DNA from: Pedobacter nototheniae
GTDB taxonomy: Bacteria; Bacteroidota; Bacteroidia; Sphingobacteriales; Sphingobacteriaceae
Reading direction: 5' to 3'
Length of the DNA: 58,409 nt
Assembly (NCBI RefSeq): GCF_004335085.1
Contig: NZ_RQRS01000033.1
Coordinates: forward strand, 1 to 58,409
Made by a program: the position numbers and the translations under genes
Notes under the pieces: model-generated
The model's database searches: none
What the model was told of the DNA's origin: nothing
The model's input: only the letters and a program-made list of their open reading frames with translations
Shown: positions 9,728 to 19,076 of the stretch, one piece after another
Layout of the letters: each line of letters begins with the position of its first letter
Numbering within the stretch: position 1 is the stretch's first letter

Positions 9728-10321
9728 TTAATATAAAAAAGACCTATAAAGAATAGTGATGAAAAACACGATGATAATCGCATGTTCTAGATTTTCCCTC
9801 AATTTTTTATATCCATAGGTGAGATGATTTTTAACTGTTTTTATGGAAATCCCTAGTCGTTCTGCTATTTCCTGTTGCTTTAACTTATCGAACTTACTCA
9901 TTAACAATACCTTTTGGCATTGACCTGGAAGCCGGAGAATAGCTTTTTCGAGGGCCAAAAGTTGATTTTCAAGAATTTCTGCATCATTTAATTCCGTTTC
10001 ATTTTCTATATCATCGCATTCAGATAATTCAATATGAACGGTAGTTATACGATCCCGTTTCAGCAAATTTAGCGAAGCGTTTACCACAGCTCGAGATAAA
10101 TATCCAGAAAGAGAATAGGATAATTTTATCTTTCCAGCAAGATTCCAGATTTTAATAAATACATCATGAACCACTTCTTCTGCCATTTCTTCCCGGCGCA
10201 GATATTTATAGGAAATGGTAAAAAGCTTTTTATAATATTGCCTATAGAGTTTATCAAAGACGTGTCGATTTTGTATCGAAATCTCATTTAAAATCTCTTG
10301 GTCTTCAAATACCGTCGACAT
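9728..10321 (-). CDS. ECF RNA polymerase sigma-70 factor (FecI-like)
   Basis: The 197-aa protein has sigma region 2 (FDKLYRQYYKKLFTISYKYL, then AEEVVHDVFIKIW) and region 4 (LPGQCQKVLLMSKFDKLKQQEIAERLGIS...VKNHL). It heads the sigma-fecR-receptor-DUF4249 operon and probably drives it. The C-terminus carries a hydrophobic helix (HAIIIVFFITILYRSF), a tail seen in a subset of Bacteroidota FecI-like factors, which could tether the protein near its membrane-bound anti-sigma factor. Confidence 0.92.
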   Translation of the reverse strand: MSTVFEDQEILNEISIQNRHVFDKLYRQYYKKLFTISYKYLRREEMAEEVVHDVFIKIWNLAGKIKLSYSLSGYLSRAVVNASLNLLKRDRITTVHIELSECDDIENETELNDAEILENQLLALEKAILRLPGQCQKVLLMSKFDKLKQQEIAERLGISIKTVKNHLTYGYKKLRENLEHAIIIVFFITILYRSFLY

Positions 10322-10398
10322 GATAAAAATACTTTTTAAGAATGATTAATTTGAAAAATGGCAGAAAAGCATAGGACAGCCTTACGCTTTATTATTAT

Positions 10399-11406
10399 CT
10401 ATTTCCCAAATTCCAGAACTTTGAAAGTTCCCGGAATCATTTTTGGGCGTTGTCCCTCAACAGTGCTTTTCTCAAAATTTGCTGTTGGAAGAAAAATGTG
10501 ATGTGTAACGGCATCAAGGGCTATTGTCCTAGCTCCAGACTCAGATTTTATGGTTTCTTCTACCACGAATTTATCAGCTGAAACTTCTCTCACTACTGTG
10601 ATGGTTCCTTCGCCGTTTGAGCTGTAAGCTAATTTTGTTGTTGCATCGAAAACCACACCGTCAGCGCCATCGCCAATTGGTAACTTAGCAATGTGTTTGC
10701 CTGTTTTAGCATCTAAAACAAGCATCACCTTGTTTGAACAAACCGTAAATAACCTCGAATTAGCTCGGTCTATTGCCAATCCTGAAGGCTCTTCGCCACC
10801 AACGAGTTTATAGCGAGATAATACTTTGAATGTTTTGCTATCAAAGCAAACAATTTCGCTCGTATCCTCAATGTTTACATAAATCTTTCCTTTTCCGTCA
10901 GAAACACCAGCCTCTGGCTTTCCACCCAATGGAATGGTTGCAACTACTTTATCTGTTTGTGGAACGATGACTGTAGCATCGTGGCTTTTGCCGTTAAAAA
11001 CAAATACTTTTTGTGAATAGTCATCAAAAAAAGTAGCATCAGGGTTTTGTCCAACATTAATTTGCGCCATGACCGTTAGGTTTCTTAAATCAAAAACAGT
11101 ACAAGTCCCCAATTTACCGTTCGTGGTATACCCTTTGCCTAAAGCACTTGCAATGGCAATTCCGTGTACGCCCGGTGTGTTGTGGATTACACCAACCGAA
11201 TCGCCCGAAACTTTGCTCAAAACATTTACTTGGGTTCCGTGAGAAACAAAGAGGTTATTGTTCTTTTGGTCGACAGTCAGGTAGTCCCATCCTCCACTGC
11301 TCCCAATGCTGTGTGAAGCCAGCAAATGAATGCCTGTTTTCTTTTGTGCGCTTACCGATAGGCCTGTTGCAACCAATAAAGCGAGAGTTAAAATTTTCTT
11401 TTTCAT
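10399..11406 (-). CDS. YncE-family periplasmic beta-propeller protein
   Basis: The chosen ATG at 11406 gives a 335-aa protein with a clear signal peptide (KKKILTLALLVATGLSVSAQ); a longer frame to 11475 lacks one. The rest is a string of YVTN-like blades (DYLTVDQKNNNLFVSH, GLAIDRANSRLFTV, GVVFDATTKLAYSS), typical of YncE-type propellers that act as exported scaffolds or binding proteins. A half-match to the RR1 box (CTACAG, with a degenerate -7) lies at about 11523-11543, so it may belong to the neighbouring regulon. The biochemical role is unknown. Confidence 0.82.
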   Translation of the reverse strand: MKKKILTLALLVATGLSVSAQKKTGIHLLASHSIGSSGGWDYLTVDQKNNNLFVSHGTQVNVLSKVSGDSVGVIHNTPGVHGIAIASALGKGYTTNGKLGTCTVFDLRNLTVMAQINVGQNPDATFFDDYSQKVFVFNGKSHDATVIVPQTDKVVATIPLGGKPEAGVSDGKGKIYVNIEDTSEIVCFDSKTFKVLSRYKLVGGEEPSGLAIDRANSRLFTVCSNKVMLVLDAKTGKHIAKLPIGDGADGVVFDATTKLAYSSNGEGTITVVREVSADKFVVEETIKSESGARTIALDAVTHHIFLPTANFEKSTVEGQRPKMIPGTFKVLEFGK

Positions 11407-11568
11407 CTTTTTAAATTTGTTTTGTGATGGAGCTACCATGATTTGATCATTCCACTGTGTGATTTTGAAAATCATTGCGGCTTCATTTTATTTTTTGAGT
11501 TGAATTTTAAACGATTGATATACTAAGTAACGGCCTGATTCTGTAGCAATTTGGGTTTTTAAGCTAAT

Positions 11569-12222
11569 TCAAAATAATTGATAACGATTGAGGTAGAAAT
11601 TAATAAGAAGATACAAACAGCAATAGCCAAGTAGATAACCAGCAACAACATCAGTAAGCCAGTGTGCGCCGAGGTAAACCCTGGATATCGAGACCAATAT
11701 GATGATGGTTACACAAAATGTAGCAACAATCAACCTGATGATCAATGGTATTGTCTTCAATTTAAACATCAAAAAAACCAGAAACCCAAAGAAAACAGTA
11801 TAAAAAAGGACGTGTCCGCTCGGAAAACTTTGTTGTCTTGTTATCTCGATAATCCTGACAAGATTTTTGGCAGGCCTTGGTCTGTTGATCAAATACTTTA
11901 CAACTGAACTAAGCAGGCCTGAAATCATTGTAAAAAAAACAAATAAAGCCTCTCGCTTGAATTTGAAAAGCAAAAATAACAATGACACGACAGCTACAAT
12001 TGGAATACTGTATTTAAAGTTGCCAAAACTACTTACAGCAGTCATAAAGGCATCAAAAAAAGCATTTCCATGTTCCTGAATTTCTAATGAAAACCATTTA
12101 TCAAGAATTGTTGGTGGCAGCACTACAACGAAAACAGTTAATGCAATAAAACCTGTAAGCCAAATCCAAAAAAGGTACTTCAAAAACGGTCTTCGTAAAA
12201 ATTGTAATTCAGTATTAGCCAT
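11569..12222 (-). CDS. PAP2-family phosphatase, integral membrane
   Basis: The start ATG at 12222 (MANTEL) overlaps the end of the RND gene by 8 bases, which favours it over the longer frame. The 217-aa protein has about six membrane segments and the PAP2 signature: KYLINRPRP, FPSGH and SRVYLGAHWLTD. Such enzymes dephosphorylate lipid phosphates (undecaprenyl-PP, PGP or lipid A) at the periplasmic face. As the last gene of the TolC-adaptor-RND transcript it links the pump to envelope lipid metabolism; the substrate is not determinable. Confidence 0.88.
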   Translation of the reverse strand: MANTELQFLRRPFLKYLFWIWLTGFIALTVFVVVLPPTILDKWFSLEIQEHGNAFFDAFMTAVSSFGNFKYSIPIVAVVSLLFLLFKFKREALFVFFTMISGLLSSVVKYLINRPRPAKNLVRIIEITRQQSFPSGHVLFYTVFFGFLVFLMFKLKTIPLIIRLIVATFCVTIIILVSISRVYLGAHWLTDVVAGYLLGYCCLYLLINFYLNRYQLF

Positions 12223-15200
12223 TTGCATGCGTAGCCTTTTTTGAATAAAATTTACGAATAAGACTTGGTAATGCCACCAATAGCAAAGGCAATGCAACAA
12301 TAAACCCACCGATTACGGCAATGGCCAATGGTTGGTGAAGCTGTGCTCCTGCACCAATACCCAATGCTAATGGCATCAATGCAATAATTGCTCCTAATGC
12401 AGTCATTAATTTAGGCCGTAATCTGGTTGAAATGGCAAAAGTAATTGCATCATCTACGTCTTTATCATGCAACGATTCCTTGAACTGTAAGAAAGTAAAA
12501 ATTGCATTCTCACCGATAATACCTACGATCATAATAAGCCCTGTGTAACTGCCCACGTTTAGCGGCGTACCAGTTATAAACAATGCTAAATAACTACCTG
12601 AGATTCCCAAAACAGAAATCAAGAGAATTAAAAACGCTATTCTGAAATCCTTGAAAAGGAATAAAATTACGCTAAACACCAGCAAACTTGATGCAATAAG
12701 AATGGTCAGCAATTCAGAAAAGGACTGCTGTTGCTCTTTGTAGGCACCACCATATTCGATGTGATAGCCTGAGGGCAGGTTTACTTTTGATCTGATGGCC
12801 GATTGAATATCCGTCATCACACTCCCCAAATCGCGGTTATCTAACCTGGCAGTAATTACCCCAATAGTCTGCAGGTTTTCTCGCTCAACTTCGGCACTAC
12901 CCGATTTAAGTTCAACTTTAGCCAAATTCTGAATTGGAATAGCTGTTCCATTAGGTAAAAAAATCTTCATCCTCGAGATATCTGAAATACTAAATTTTCT
13001 ACTGCCCGGATAAACCATCCGGATGGGCGAAAGCTGTTGTTTATCATACAAATCGCCGATAACATTTCCTTGCATGCCCGTTTGAACCTGCAACTGAAAC
13101 GACGCAGGCGTTACACCATATTGAGCAAGCATAGCAAAATTAGGCTGAACATTCACCGTTGGCCCCGACAACACAATCCCGTCAAACACATCGGCCGTTC
13201 CGCTTACCCTTGAAACCAGATCCGCTACCTGCTTTGATAAGCCCTGCAACTTTTGCTGGTCGTTACCAAAAATTTTAATCTCGATTGGCTGAGTCGAACT
13301 CATTAAATCGCCGAGCATATCGCCAATTACCTGGCCAAAATCAACCACTAATGCAGGCTGTGTACTTTCGATATGCGCTCTGATATCAGAAATCACTTCA
13401 TCGGTACTTTTCGTTCTGTTGGTTTTAAGTTGGATAAGGTAATCACCCGTATTGGGTTCGGTGATGAAAAAGCCCATTTGCGTGCCCGTTCTTCTCGAAT
13501 ATGCCTGCACATCAGGAATTTTAACAATTTCTTTCTCTACCTCTTTCAACATCCTGTCGGTTTCTTCAAGCGATGTACCCGGAGGAGATGCATAATCCAA
13601 AACAATACTCCCCTCATCCATTTCGGGCAAAAACCCCGTTTGTAAACGAGGAAAAACGATTGCTATCGAGGCAATTAAAATCAACATAAAAACAAAACTG
13701 ATGTACGGTCGCTGAATAAAATAACGCACCCAGTTTTGTGGCTTAACTTCATGTACAACAGCTTGCTTACCTGATGCATTGTTGTGTGAATCTTTTGTGA
13801 GCAACAGATAAATTACGGGCAAACCGATCCAGGTTACAAAAAAGGAGCAAACCAGGGTGATAATCATCGTGTTGGTCATTACCTGAAAATAGGATCCTGC
13901 AACTCCTGTCATGAGTACGAAAGGCACAAAGATTACAATGGTACTAATTGATGAACCCAACATCGCAGGGAAAAGATAATCAATAGCTTTGCTCAATAGG
14001 GTTCGGGTCGGTTCCTCAGGATGTTCCTCATGTGTACGGTGGATTTGTTCTACCACCACAATGGCATCATCAATAATCAATCCGATCGCCGCTGCAATTG
14101 CGCCCAAAGTCATGATATTTAAGGAGTAACCGATAGAATAAAGTACAATTACCGTTAAGCAAAGCGTAACCGGAATGGTAATTAATATCGTTGCGCTGGC
14201 TTTGAGCGAACGCAGGAAAATAATGGCCACAATGATGGCTAGGGCTAGTCCAATCCATAAACTATCGCGAACACTTTTTACCGATTCGTTTACAAAATCG
14301 GCCTGTACATAATAAGGTTTAATGGTAACACCTGCCGGAAGGATCTTTTTAAGCTGACTAACCTTTGTGGCCATTTGGCTCGAAAGGTCTACAAGGTTTG
14401 CATTAGGCTGTTTAATAACGGCAATTAAAATACCATCCTTACCGTTTGCATTTATCCTGGTGTACTCTACACTTTGCTGTATGCTAACTTTGGAAATATC
14501 GCTAACTTTTACGGTACGGTTTCCCTTTCTGGTGAGGACAAGGTCTTCGAGGTCAGTTTTGGTTTTTACCGTCGCATCGGTAACCGAAAGATATAAATAA
14601 TTGTGGTCGGCTAAATAACCGTTCGATTTTATAAAGTTGGTTTGTGAAAGTACAGTGCTAATCTGGTCGGGCGATATACCAAGCGTCTGCATTTTGGCAA
14701 CGTCAAGCTCAAACCAGAATTCTTTACTTTTTCCACCAATTACCCGAATTTCAGACACACCCGTAACTTGCGAAAGAAAGGGTTTTACGGTATAAGTGGC
14801 AATCTTTTTCAGCTCTACCGGTGAATAATTATGACTTTCCAGACTATAGCCGCTAACAGGTAAAATCGAGGGGTTCATTTTCTCAACCGAGATGTTAACC
14901 CCTGCCGGCAATGTTGCACTGATTTTGGCAATCTGCGATTCGATTTGTTGCTGGCTTAAATTGATATCTGCCCCCGGATTCATAAATGCCGAAAGCTCGC
15001 AACTTCCGCGACTCGTTTTGCTCCGAACCAATTGCAGATTTGGCACTTGTTTTACCGCATTTTCCAATGGACGGGTTACCGTAACGACCATTTTATCAAC
15101 TGGTTGCAGTTCAGCATCGGCAATGATTTTAATCTTCGGAAAAGTGATTTCAGGAAAAAGCCCAGTCTTTAACTGCTGAAAAGAATAAACTCCGCCAACC

Positions 15201-15259
15201 AGAATAATGACTAGGACGGCCAGAATGGGGTTTCTATGAGAAATAAAAAAGTTCTTCAT
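12215..15259 (-). CDS. RND efflux pump permease (AcrB/HAE-type)
   Basis: The 1014-aa protein shows the duplicated RND layout: TM1 at about 12-30, a large porter domain, TM2-6 at about 340-490, TM7 near 530, a second porter domain and TM8-12 from about 855. The proton-relay Asp pair in TM4 is visible (GLIIDDAIVVVEQIH). It is the inner-membrane motor of a tripartite exporter with the adaptor and TolC genes directly upstream (2-base gap to the adaptor). Drug or amphiphile export is more likely than metals, because no metal-binding Met/Glu cluster is obvious. An RR1 box sits in front of the operon. Confidence 0.92.
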   Translation of the reverse strand: MKNFFISHRNPILAVLVIILVGGVYSFQQLKTGLFPEITFPKIKIIADAELQPVDKMVVTVTRPLENAVKQVPNLQLVRSKTSRGSCELSAFMNPGADINLSQQQIESQIAKISATLPAGVNISVEKMNPSILPVSGYSLESHNYSPVELKKIATYTVKPFLSQVTGVSEIRVIGGKSKEFWFELDVAKMQTLGISPDQISTVLSQTNFIKSNGYLADHNYLYLSVTDATVKTKTDLEDLVLTRKGNRTVKVSDISKVSIQQSVEYTRINANGKDGILIAVIKQPNANLVDLSSQMATKVSQLKKILPAGVTIKPYYVQADFVNESVKSVRDSLWIGLALAIIVAIIFLRSLKASATILITIPVTLCLTVIVLYSIGYSLNIMTLGAIAAAIGLIIDDAIVVVEQIHRTHEEHPEEPTRTLLSKAIDYLFPAMLGSSISTIVIFVPFVLMTGVAGSYFQVMTNTMIITLVCSFFVTWIGLPVIYLLLTKDSHNNASGKQAVVHEVKPQNWVRYFIQRPYISFVFMLILIASIAIVFPRLQTGFLPEMDEGSIVLDYASPPGTSLEETDRMLKEVEKEIVKIPDVQAYSRRTGTQMGFFITEPNTGDYLIQLKTNRTKSTDEVISDIRAHIESTQPALVVDFGQVIGDMLGDLMSSTQPIEIKIFGNDQQKLQGLSKQVADLVSRVSGTADVFDGIVLSGPTVNVQPNFAMLAQYGVTPASFQLQVQTGMQGNVIGDLYDKQQLSPIRMVYPGSRKFSISDISRMKIFLPNGTAIPIQNLAKVELKSGSAEVERENLQTIGVITARLDNRDLGSVMTDIQSAIRSKVNLPSGYHIEYGGAYKEQQQSFSELLTILIASSLLVFSVILFLFKDFRIAFLILLISVLGISGSYLALFITGTPLNVGSYTGLIMIVGIIGENAIFTFLQFKESLHDKDVDDAITFAISTRLRPKLMTALGAIIALMPLALGIGAGAQLHQPLAIAVIGGFIVALPLLLVALPSLIRKFYSKKATHANG

Positions 15260-15261
15260 GG

Positions 15262-16188
15262 CTATTTCTGAATTTTAACTTTAGCCGTATCGGCAATCCC
15301 ATAGTTACCCGATGTGATAATTCTATCCGTTTTAGAAAACTTAGGACTCAACACTTCAGTTGTACCGCTGTTTTCGATGCCTTTCTTCACATTTACTTTT
15401 ATAGCCGTAGAATCGTTAATGAGTTTCATTACCCAAAACTCATCTTCCGTTTCGTTAGCCAATACTGCAGATTTTGGTAACACCTGTGCATTCGGGTGGC
15501 TGAGTTTGCTCAGTCTTACCTTTGCAATTAACCCTTCAGGAATATCTTTCCCTGATGGAACTTTTATAATATATCGCTGGGTTTGGGCCAATGAGTCAAC
15601 AGCAGGCATTGTTCCGGAAACGGCTCCTGCCAACGAAGTTCCATCGGGTAACAATACATTCAGGTTTCCGTTTTGCTTAATGATTTGGTTAAGCTCGTAG
15701 GGCAGGTCTAACAAAAACACCAAACTATTGCGGTTGCTGATGGTTGCCAAAGCCTCACCATCCTGCACATAATCGCCTTTTTGATGATTAACCTGAACAA
15801 TGATCCCGCTCTGCTCCGCCCGAATATTTGAAATCCCTGAAAACCTAAACCCAGGATCGAGTTTGTTTACGGTATTGCCTATAGACCTTGCCTCTTTGGT
15901 AATCAGCGTAAAGAGATTTTGTCCAGTGCCCACTTTTTGGCCGGTCCCGGCATTTGCCTTTTCGATATAACCGTTGATATTTGCCTTCACAAAACTCTTT
16001 TCCAAATAAGCAGATACGGCCGAAAGCTCAACATATTCAGTCAGTGAACTGTCGCCCACATGCGTGATTTGTACGGGTGTAACCGGAGATGGCGTATCTG
16101 CTGCAGCTTCAGGTGCTGAACTGCTACAAGAAGAAAACATGATTGTAACAGCCAGGCTGCCATAAATCAATTTTAAATATATGTTCAT
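15262..16188 (-). CDS. RND efflux periplasmic adaptor (membrane fusion lipoprotein)
   Basis: The 308-aa protein has a lipoprotein signal with Cys21 (MFSSC), a barrel-sandwich hybrid half (VKANINGYIEKANAGTGQKV), a short hairpin, the second lipoyl half (IRAEQSGIIVQVNHQKGDYV) and a beta-barrel plus membrane-proximal domain (IITSGNYGIADTAKVKI). It bridges the permease and TolC. It shares one base with the tolC stop and is followed by the permease after 2 bases. The family is usually 330-400 aa, so this is a short-hairpin member. Confidence 0.9.
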   Translation of the reverse strand: MNIYLKLIYGSLAVTIMFSSCSSSAPEAAADTPSPVTPVQITHVGDSSLTEYVELSAVSAYLEKSFVKANINGYIEKANAGTGQKVGTGQNLFTLITKEARSIGNTVNKLDPGFRFSGISNIRAEQSGIIVQVNHQKGDYVQDGEALATISNRNSLVFLLDLPYELNQIIKQNGNLNVLLPDGTSLAGAVSGTMPAVDSLAQTQRYIIKVPSGKDIPEGLIAKVRLSKLSHPNAQVLPKSAVLANETEDEFWVMKLINDSTAIKVNVKKGIENSGTTEVLSPKFSKTDRIITSGNYGIADTAKVKIQK

Positions 16189-17435
16189 TATCGGTTCCAG
16201 TAATTGTATTGATTAATCAGTTTTAAGCGGTTAATGGTGGTTTGTCTGAGCAGGTTTTGTGCAGAAAGATAATTGTTAATGGCGATTACAAAATCAGCCA
16301 CACGTAAATCGCCTGTATGCATCAGTTTACTATCCACATCAATCAGACCTTTACTAAACCTGATTTGGTCGTTAATTTTTCCAAAAAGCGCATCGGTTTG
16401 GTCAATTTGCTGACGTATTAAGTTAAGCTGTTGCGCTTGTTGCCGAACAAAAAACGCTCTATAATTTGATATGGTTTCAGAGGCCAGACTGAGTTTGTTG
16501 AACTGCATTTTTTTTTGATGACCATCATAAATAGGAAAAGAAAATGTAAACCCCACGCTGGCTCCAAAATTTTTATAAGGCTGAAGCGTTAGTGATGAAC
16601 TATAACCGCCATTTGCATATACGCCAAGTTTTGGTTTATAATTCAGGCTGATGGAACTCCTTTGATTTTCGTTCTTCAAACTATCCAATTCAAATTTCCT
16701 TTTGAAAAAACTCGTTTCGGCAAGCAGCTTATCCGATTTAAGTTTCGGCTCCTCTAACCGGACTAACGTGGTATCGGTAATTCCGGATAAATAATTTAGG
16801 GTTGCCAAATCATTTTTATGCTGCAAGGCAGCTTGTTGTAAGCTTAATTCCTGCTGCTGCAGTGTAACCAAAAACGTTAAATATTCTGATTGCTTGTAAA
16901 TATTACTTCTGGTTAAAGTTTTAAGCAAAGCTTCTTCTTTTCTAAGTAAAGCAACAACCTCACTGTTAAAACCAACCTGGTCTTGACTGGCAAAAGCTAA
17001 AATATATTGGTCGGCAATGGAACGATTTAAGTCGAATGTCGACACTTGACTTGCATACCTAATGGAATCGCTTAGTAGTTTTACCCCTTGCAGTTGGTTA
17101 TTAATACGTTTCTTATTCAATAAATCGTAATTCACATTGAGTAAGGCGTCTAATGATTGTCCGTTGGTGATGACACCATCGTAACCATATCCTTGAATAA
17201 TGGGTGCGTACAATCCGGTTGAAGTTCCTCTAATCTGGGGCTTTGCTATTGCCCGAACAATAAGGCTATCGATACCCGCAGATTTACGCTGGTTTTCTAA
17301 ATCCTTAAGTACGGGACTTGTAATTTTTGCCTGGTTGAGAAAAAAATCAAGATTTTTTGTTATCACTTGTGCCCTCCCTAAAAGGGCGGAACACACAAGC
17401 ACCAAAAGAAGAAAATATTTATAATCAGGCTTCAT
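16188..17435 (-). CDS. TolC-family outer-membrane efflux channel
   Basis: The 415-aa protein has a signal peptide (ending GRAQ) and two repeats of coiled-coil helices with outer-membrane strands (GVYANGGYSSSLTL, GASVGFTFSFPIYDG), typical of TolC/OEP. It is the first gene of the TolC-adaptor-RND-PAP2 operon. A two-part RR1 box at 17501-17522 and a -7 element (TAATTTAG) at 17487-17494 lie about 50-85 bases upstream of its ATG, overlapping the 3' end of the GT39 gene. Confidence 0.9.
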   Translation of the reverse strand: MKPDYKYFLLLVLVCSALLGRAQVITKNLDFFLNQAKITSPVLKDLENQRKSAGIDSLIVRAIAKPQIRGTSTGLYAPIIQGYGYDGVITNGQSLDALLNVNYDLLNKKRINNQLQGVKLLSDSIRYASQVSTFDLNRSIADQYILAFASQDQVGFNSEVVALLRKEEALLKTLTRSNIYKQSEYLTFLVTLQQQELSLQQAALQHKNDLATLNYLSGITDTTLVRLEEPKLKSDKLLAETSFFKRKFELDSLKNENQRSSISLNYKPKLGVYANGGYSSSLTLQPYKNFGASVGFTFSFPIYDGHQKKMQFNKLSLASETISNYRAFFVRQQAQQLNLIRQQIDQTDALFGKINDQIRFSKGLIDVDSKLMHTGDLRVADFVIAINNYLSAQNLLRQTTINRLKLINQYNYWNR

Positions 17436-17486
17436 TTTCTAAAAATTTATTTCGGCTAAACAAGGCAAGAAGTGTCTTGATGTAAG

Positions 17487-17522
17487 CTAAATTAACAGCT
17501 AATCTTGGAGCAATTCTGTAGT
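17487..17522 (-). promoter_or_regulatory. RR1-type promoter of the TolC-RND operon
   Basis: Read on the minus strand, an ACAGAATT half-site and a CCAAGATT half-site have starts 11 bp apart. They are followed, 13 bp after the C of the second, by TAATTTAG (consensus TAnnTTTG, one mismatch). The same geometry occurs at five other promoters of the 10-29 kb region. The box overlaps the last codons of the GT39 gene. Confidence 0.6.
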
Positions 17523-19016
17523 TGCCTTTTTAGCTTGATATATGTAGCCCTTGCATAAGTAAACATAGAATTTACGTACCGGACGAGCGCCATTATAGAT
17601 GAAAATAGGTTTTAATTGCGTAACAGAACTGAAATAGGATTTCAACAAATTATTTGGAACTGTATCTTTTTCGCTGTTTTTAAATCTGGGGTCAGAGTCA
17701 ATAAAAATAGCACTCTTTCCGTTTAACAAGGACAAATCAGTCCCTATAAAATCAAACTGCAAGGCATTCTGGCCAATTATGTTTTGTCCATAAATAAAGG
17801 AATCGTTGTAAAGATTTAATTCTCCAGCAGTTTTATAGCTATCAGCAGAAAAAACAAAATCTACCTGATATTCACTTTTAATGGCATTTGTTTTTTTTGA
17901 AAGCGACTTCCATCCTACCCAGGTATCATCTGACCTAATTTGAACAGGATAAAATAAAACTTCAACCAGCAAACCTAGGTGCACAATGAACGAAATAATC
18001 ACCTGCAAGTTAATCCATTTTCTGTTGATTAAACTTCCTGCCAAAATAGTTCCGGTGATGTATGCCGGCATCATCCAGTTTATCTTAATCCAATAGATTG
18101 GCGAGAGCAGTAAAAAAGTTAAAAATATGGGAAGAAAGAAACAGAGTAGAAAAACGCCGGTAGTAGACATTTCACTCCATTTCGAAGCATAACTTCTAAT
18201 AAGCTGAACCACGGAAACGATAATCGAAATAAAAAGCACGGGGATTAAAAGGGCTAGCTGATGCCCAAGAAGACCTAAAATAAATTTTGGTTTTAAGGTA
18301 AATGCGGCCGCCTCGTGCATACGTTGGCTACCCTGAAAAGCAAAAGATGCAAAGTGATTTTCTATATTCCAGATAATGACAGGTGAGGAAACTGCAACCA
18401 TTATTAAGCATGTTAACCATGGCCAAAAAGTTAAAAGGTACTTTCTGTTAGAATCTGATAACAATAAAAAAAGTATCATTCCGGCTGGAAGAAAAACCGC
18501 GGTGTATTTACTATCGAAAGCAAGGCCCATTAAAACCCCGGCCAGGAGCCAGTATTTTTTCTTTTGATTGAAAATGGCCTCATAAAGTGCTATAAGCGAA
18601 AGGCTCCAGAAAAATAACAGGGGCGTGTCCGGTGTTGAAACCAAAGAAAGGATGCTCACCATTAATGTACTCAAAAAAAGCACTATGATCTTTTCGGCCT
18701 CAAATTTTGGAAAAAGCCGTATGGCCAGTTTATATACTGCAATACAGGTTAAAGCCGTCAAAACAGAATCGGCCAGTTTGATGGCAAAAACGTTTTTGCC
18801 TAAAACAGTTGTGAAAAGCCATAACAGATAAGCAATAGCAGGTGGGTGGTCGAAATAGGAAAGGCTTGGATGCTGAGAATAGAAAAAATAATAAGCATCC
18901 TGTGGCATAGGGCCCATTATCCAAATAGAAATAAGCCTGATGAAGACGATGGCTACCAACATATAGAATGGTACTTTCCCAATAAAGGAACCTTGGATTC
19001 TATTTATGAAATTCAT
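17499..19016 (-). CDS. GT39-family membrane glycosyltransferase (ArnT/PMT-like)
   Basis: The 505-aa protein has about 10-12 transmembrane segments and the GT39 signature near its N-terminus: QDAYYFFYSQHP followed by LSYFDHPPAIAY, where the acidic residue after TM1 is the catalytic region. These enzymes transfer a sugar from a polyprenyl-phosphate donor to a periplasmic acceptor (lipid A aminoarabinose in ArnT, proteins in PMTs). It sits 60 bases after the PAP2 gene and probably belongs to the PepSY-PAP2-GT39 transcript. A lipid A or envelope-glycan role is an inference from this context. Confidence 0.85.
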   Translation of the reverse strand: MNFINRIQGSFIGKVPFYMLVAIVFIRLISIWIMGPMPQDAYYFFYSQHPSLSYFDHPPAIAYLLWLFTTVLGKNVFAIKLADSVLTALTCIAVYKLAIRLFPKFEAEKIIVLFLSTLMVSILSLVSTPDTPLLFFWSLSLIALYEAIFNQKKKYWLLAGVLMGLAFDSKYTAVFLPAGMILFLLLSDSNRKYLLTFWPWLTCLIMVAVSSPVIIWNIENHFASFAFQGSQRMHEAAAFTLKPKFILGLLGHQLALLIPVLFISIIVSVVQLIRSYASKWSEMSTTGVFLLCFFLPIFLTFLLLSPIYWIKINWMMPAYITGTILAGSLINRKWINLQVIISFIVHLGLLVEVLFYPVQIRSDDTWVGWKSLSKKTNAIKSEYQVDFVFSADSYKTAGELNLYNDSFIYGQNIIGQNALQFDFIGTDLSLLNGKSAIFIDSDPRFKNSEKDTVPNNLLKSYFSSVTQLKPIFIYNGARPVRKFYVYLCKGYIYQAKKATTELLQD

Positions 19017-19076
19017 GATAAATATTAAATTACGATGAAGTAAAACCTATAAGTAATAGTCGGGAAACTGGGGCAT

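Noticed and set aside
11523..11543. Seventh RR1 box before yncE
   Set aside because: One half-site and the -7 match only weakly, so not counted among the six.
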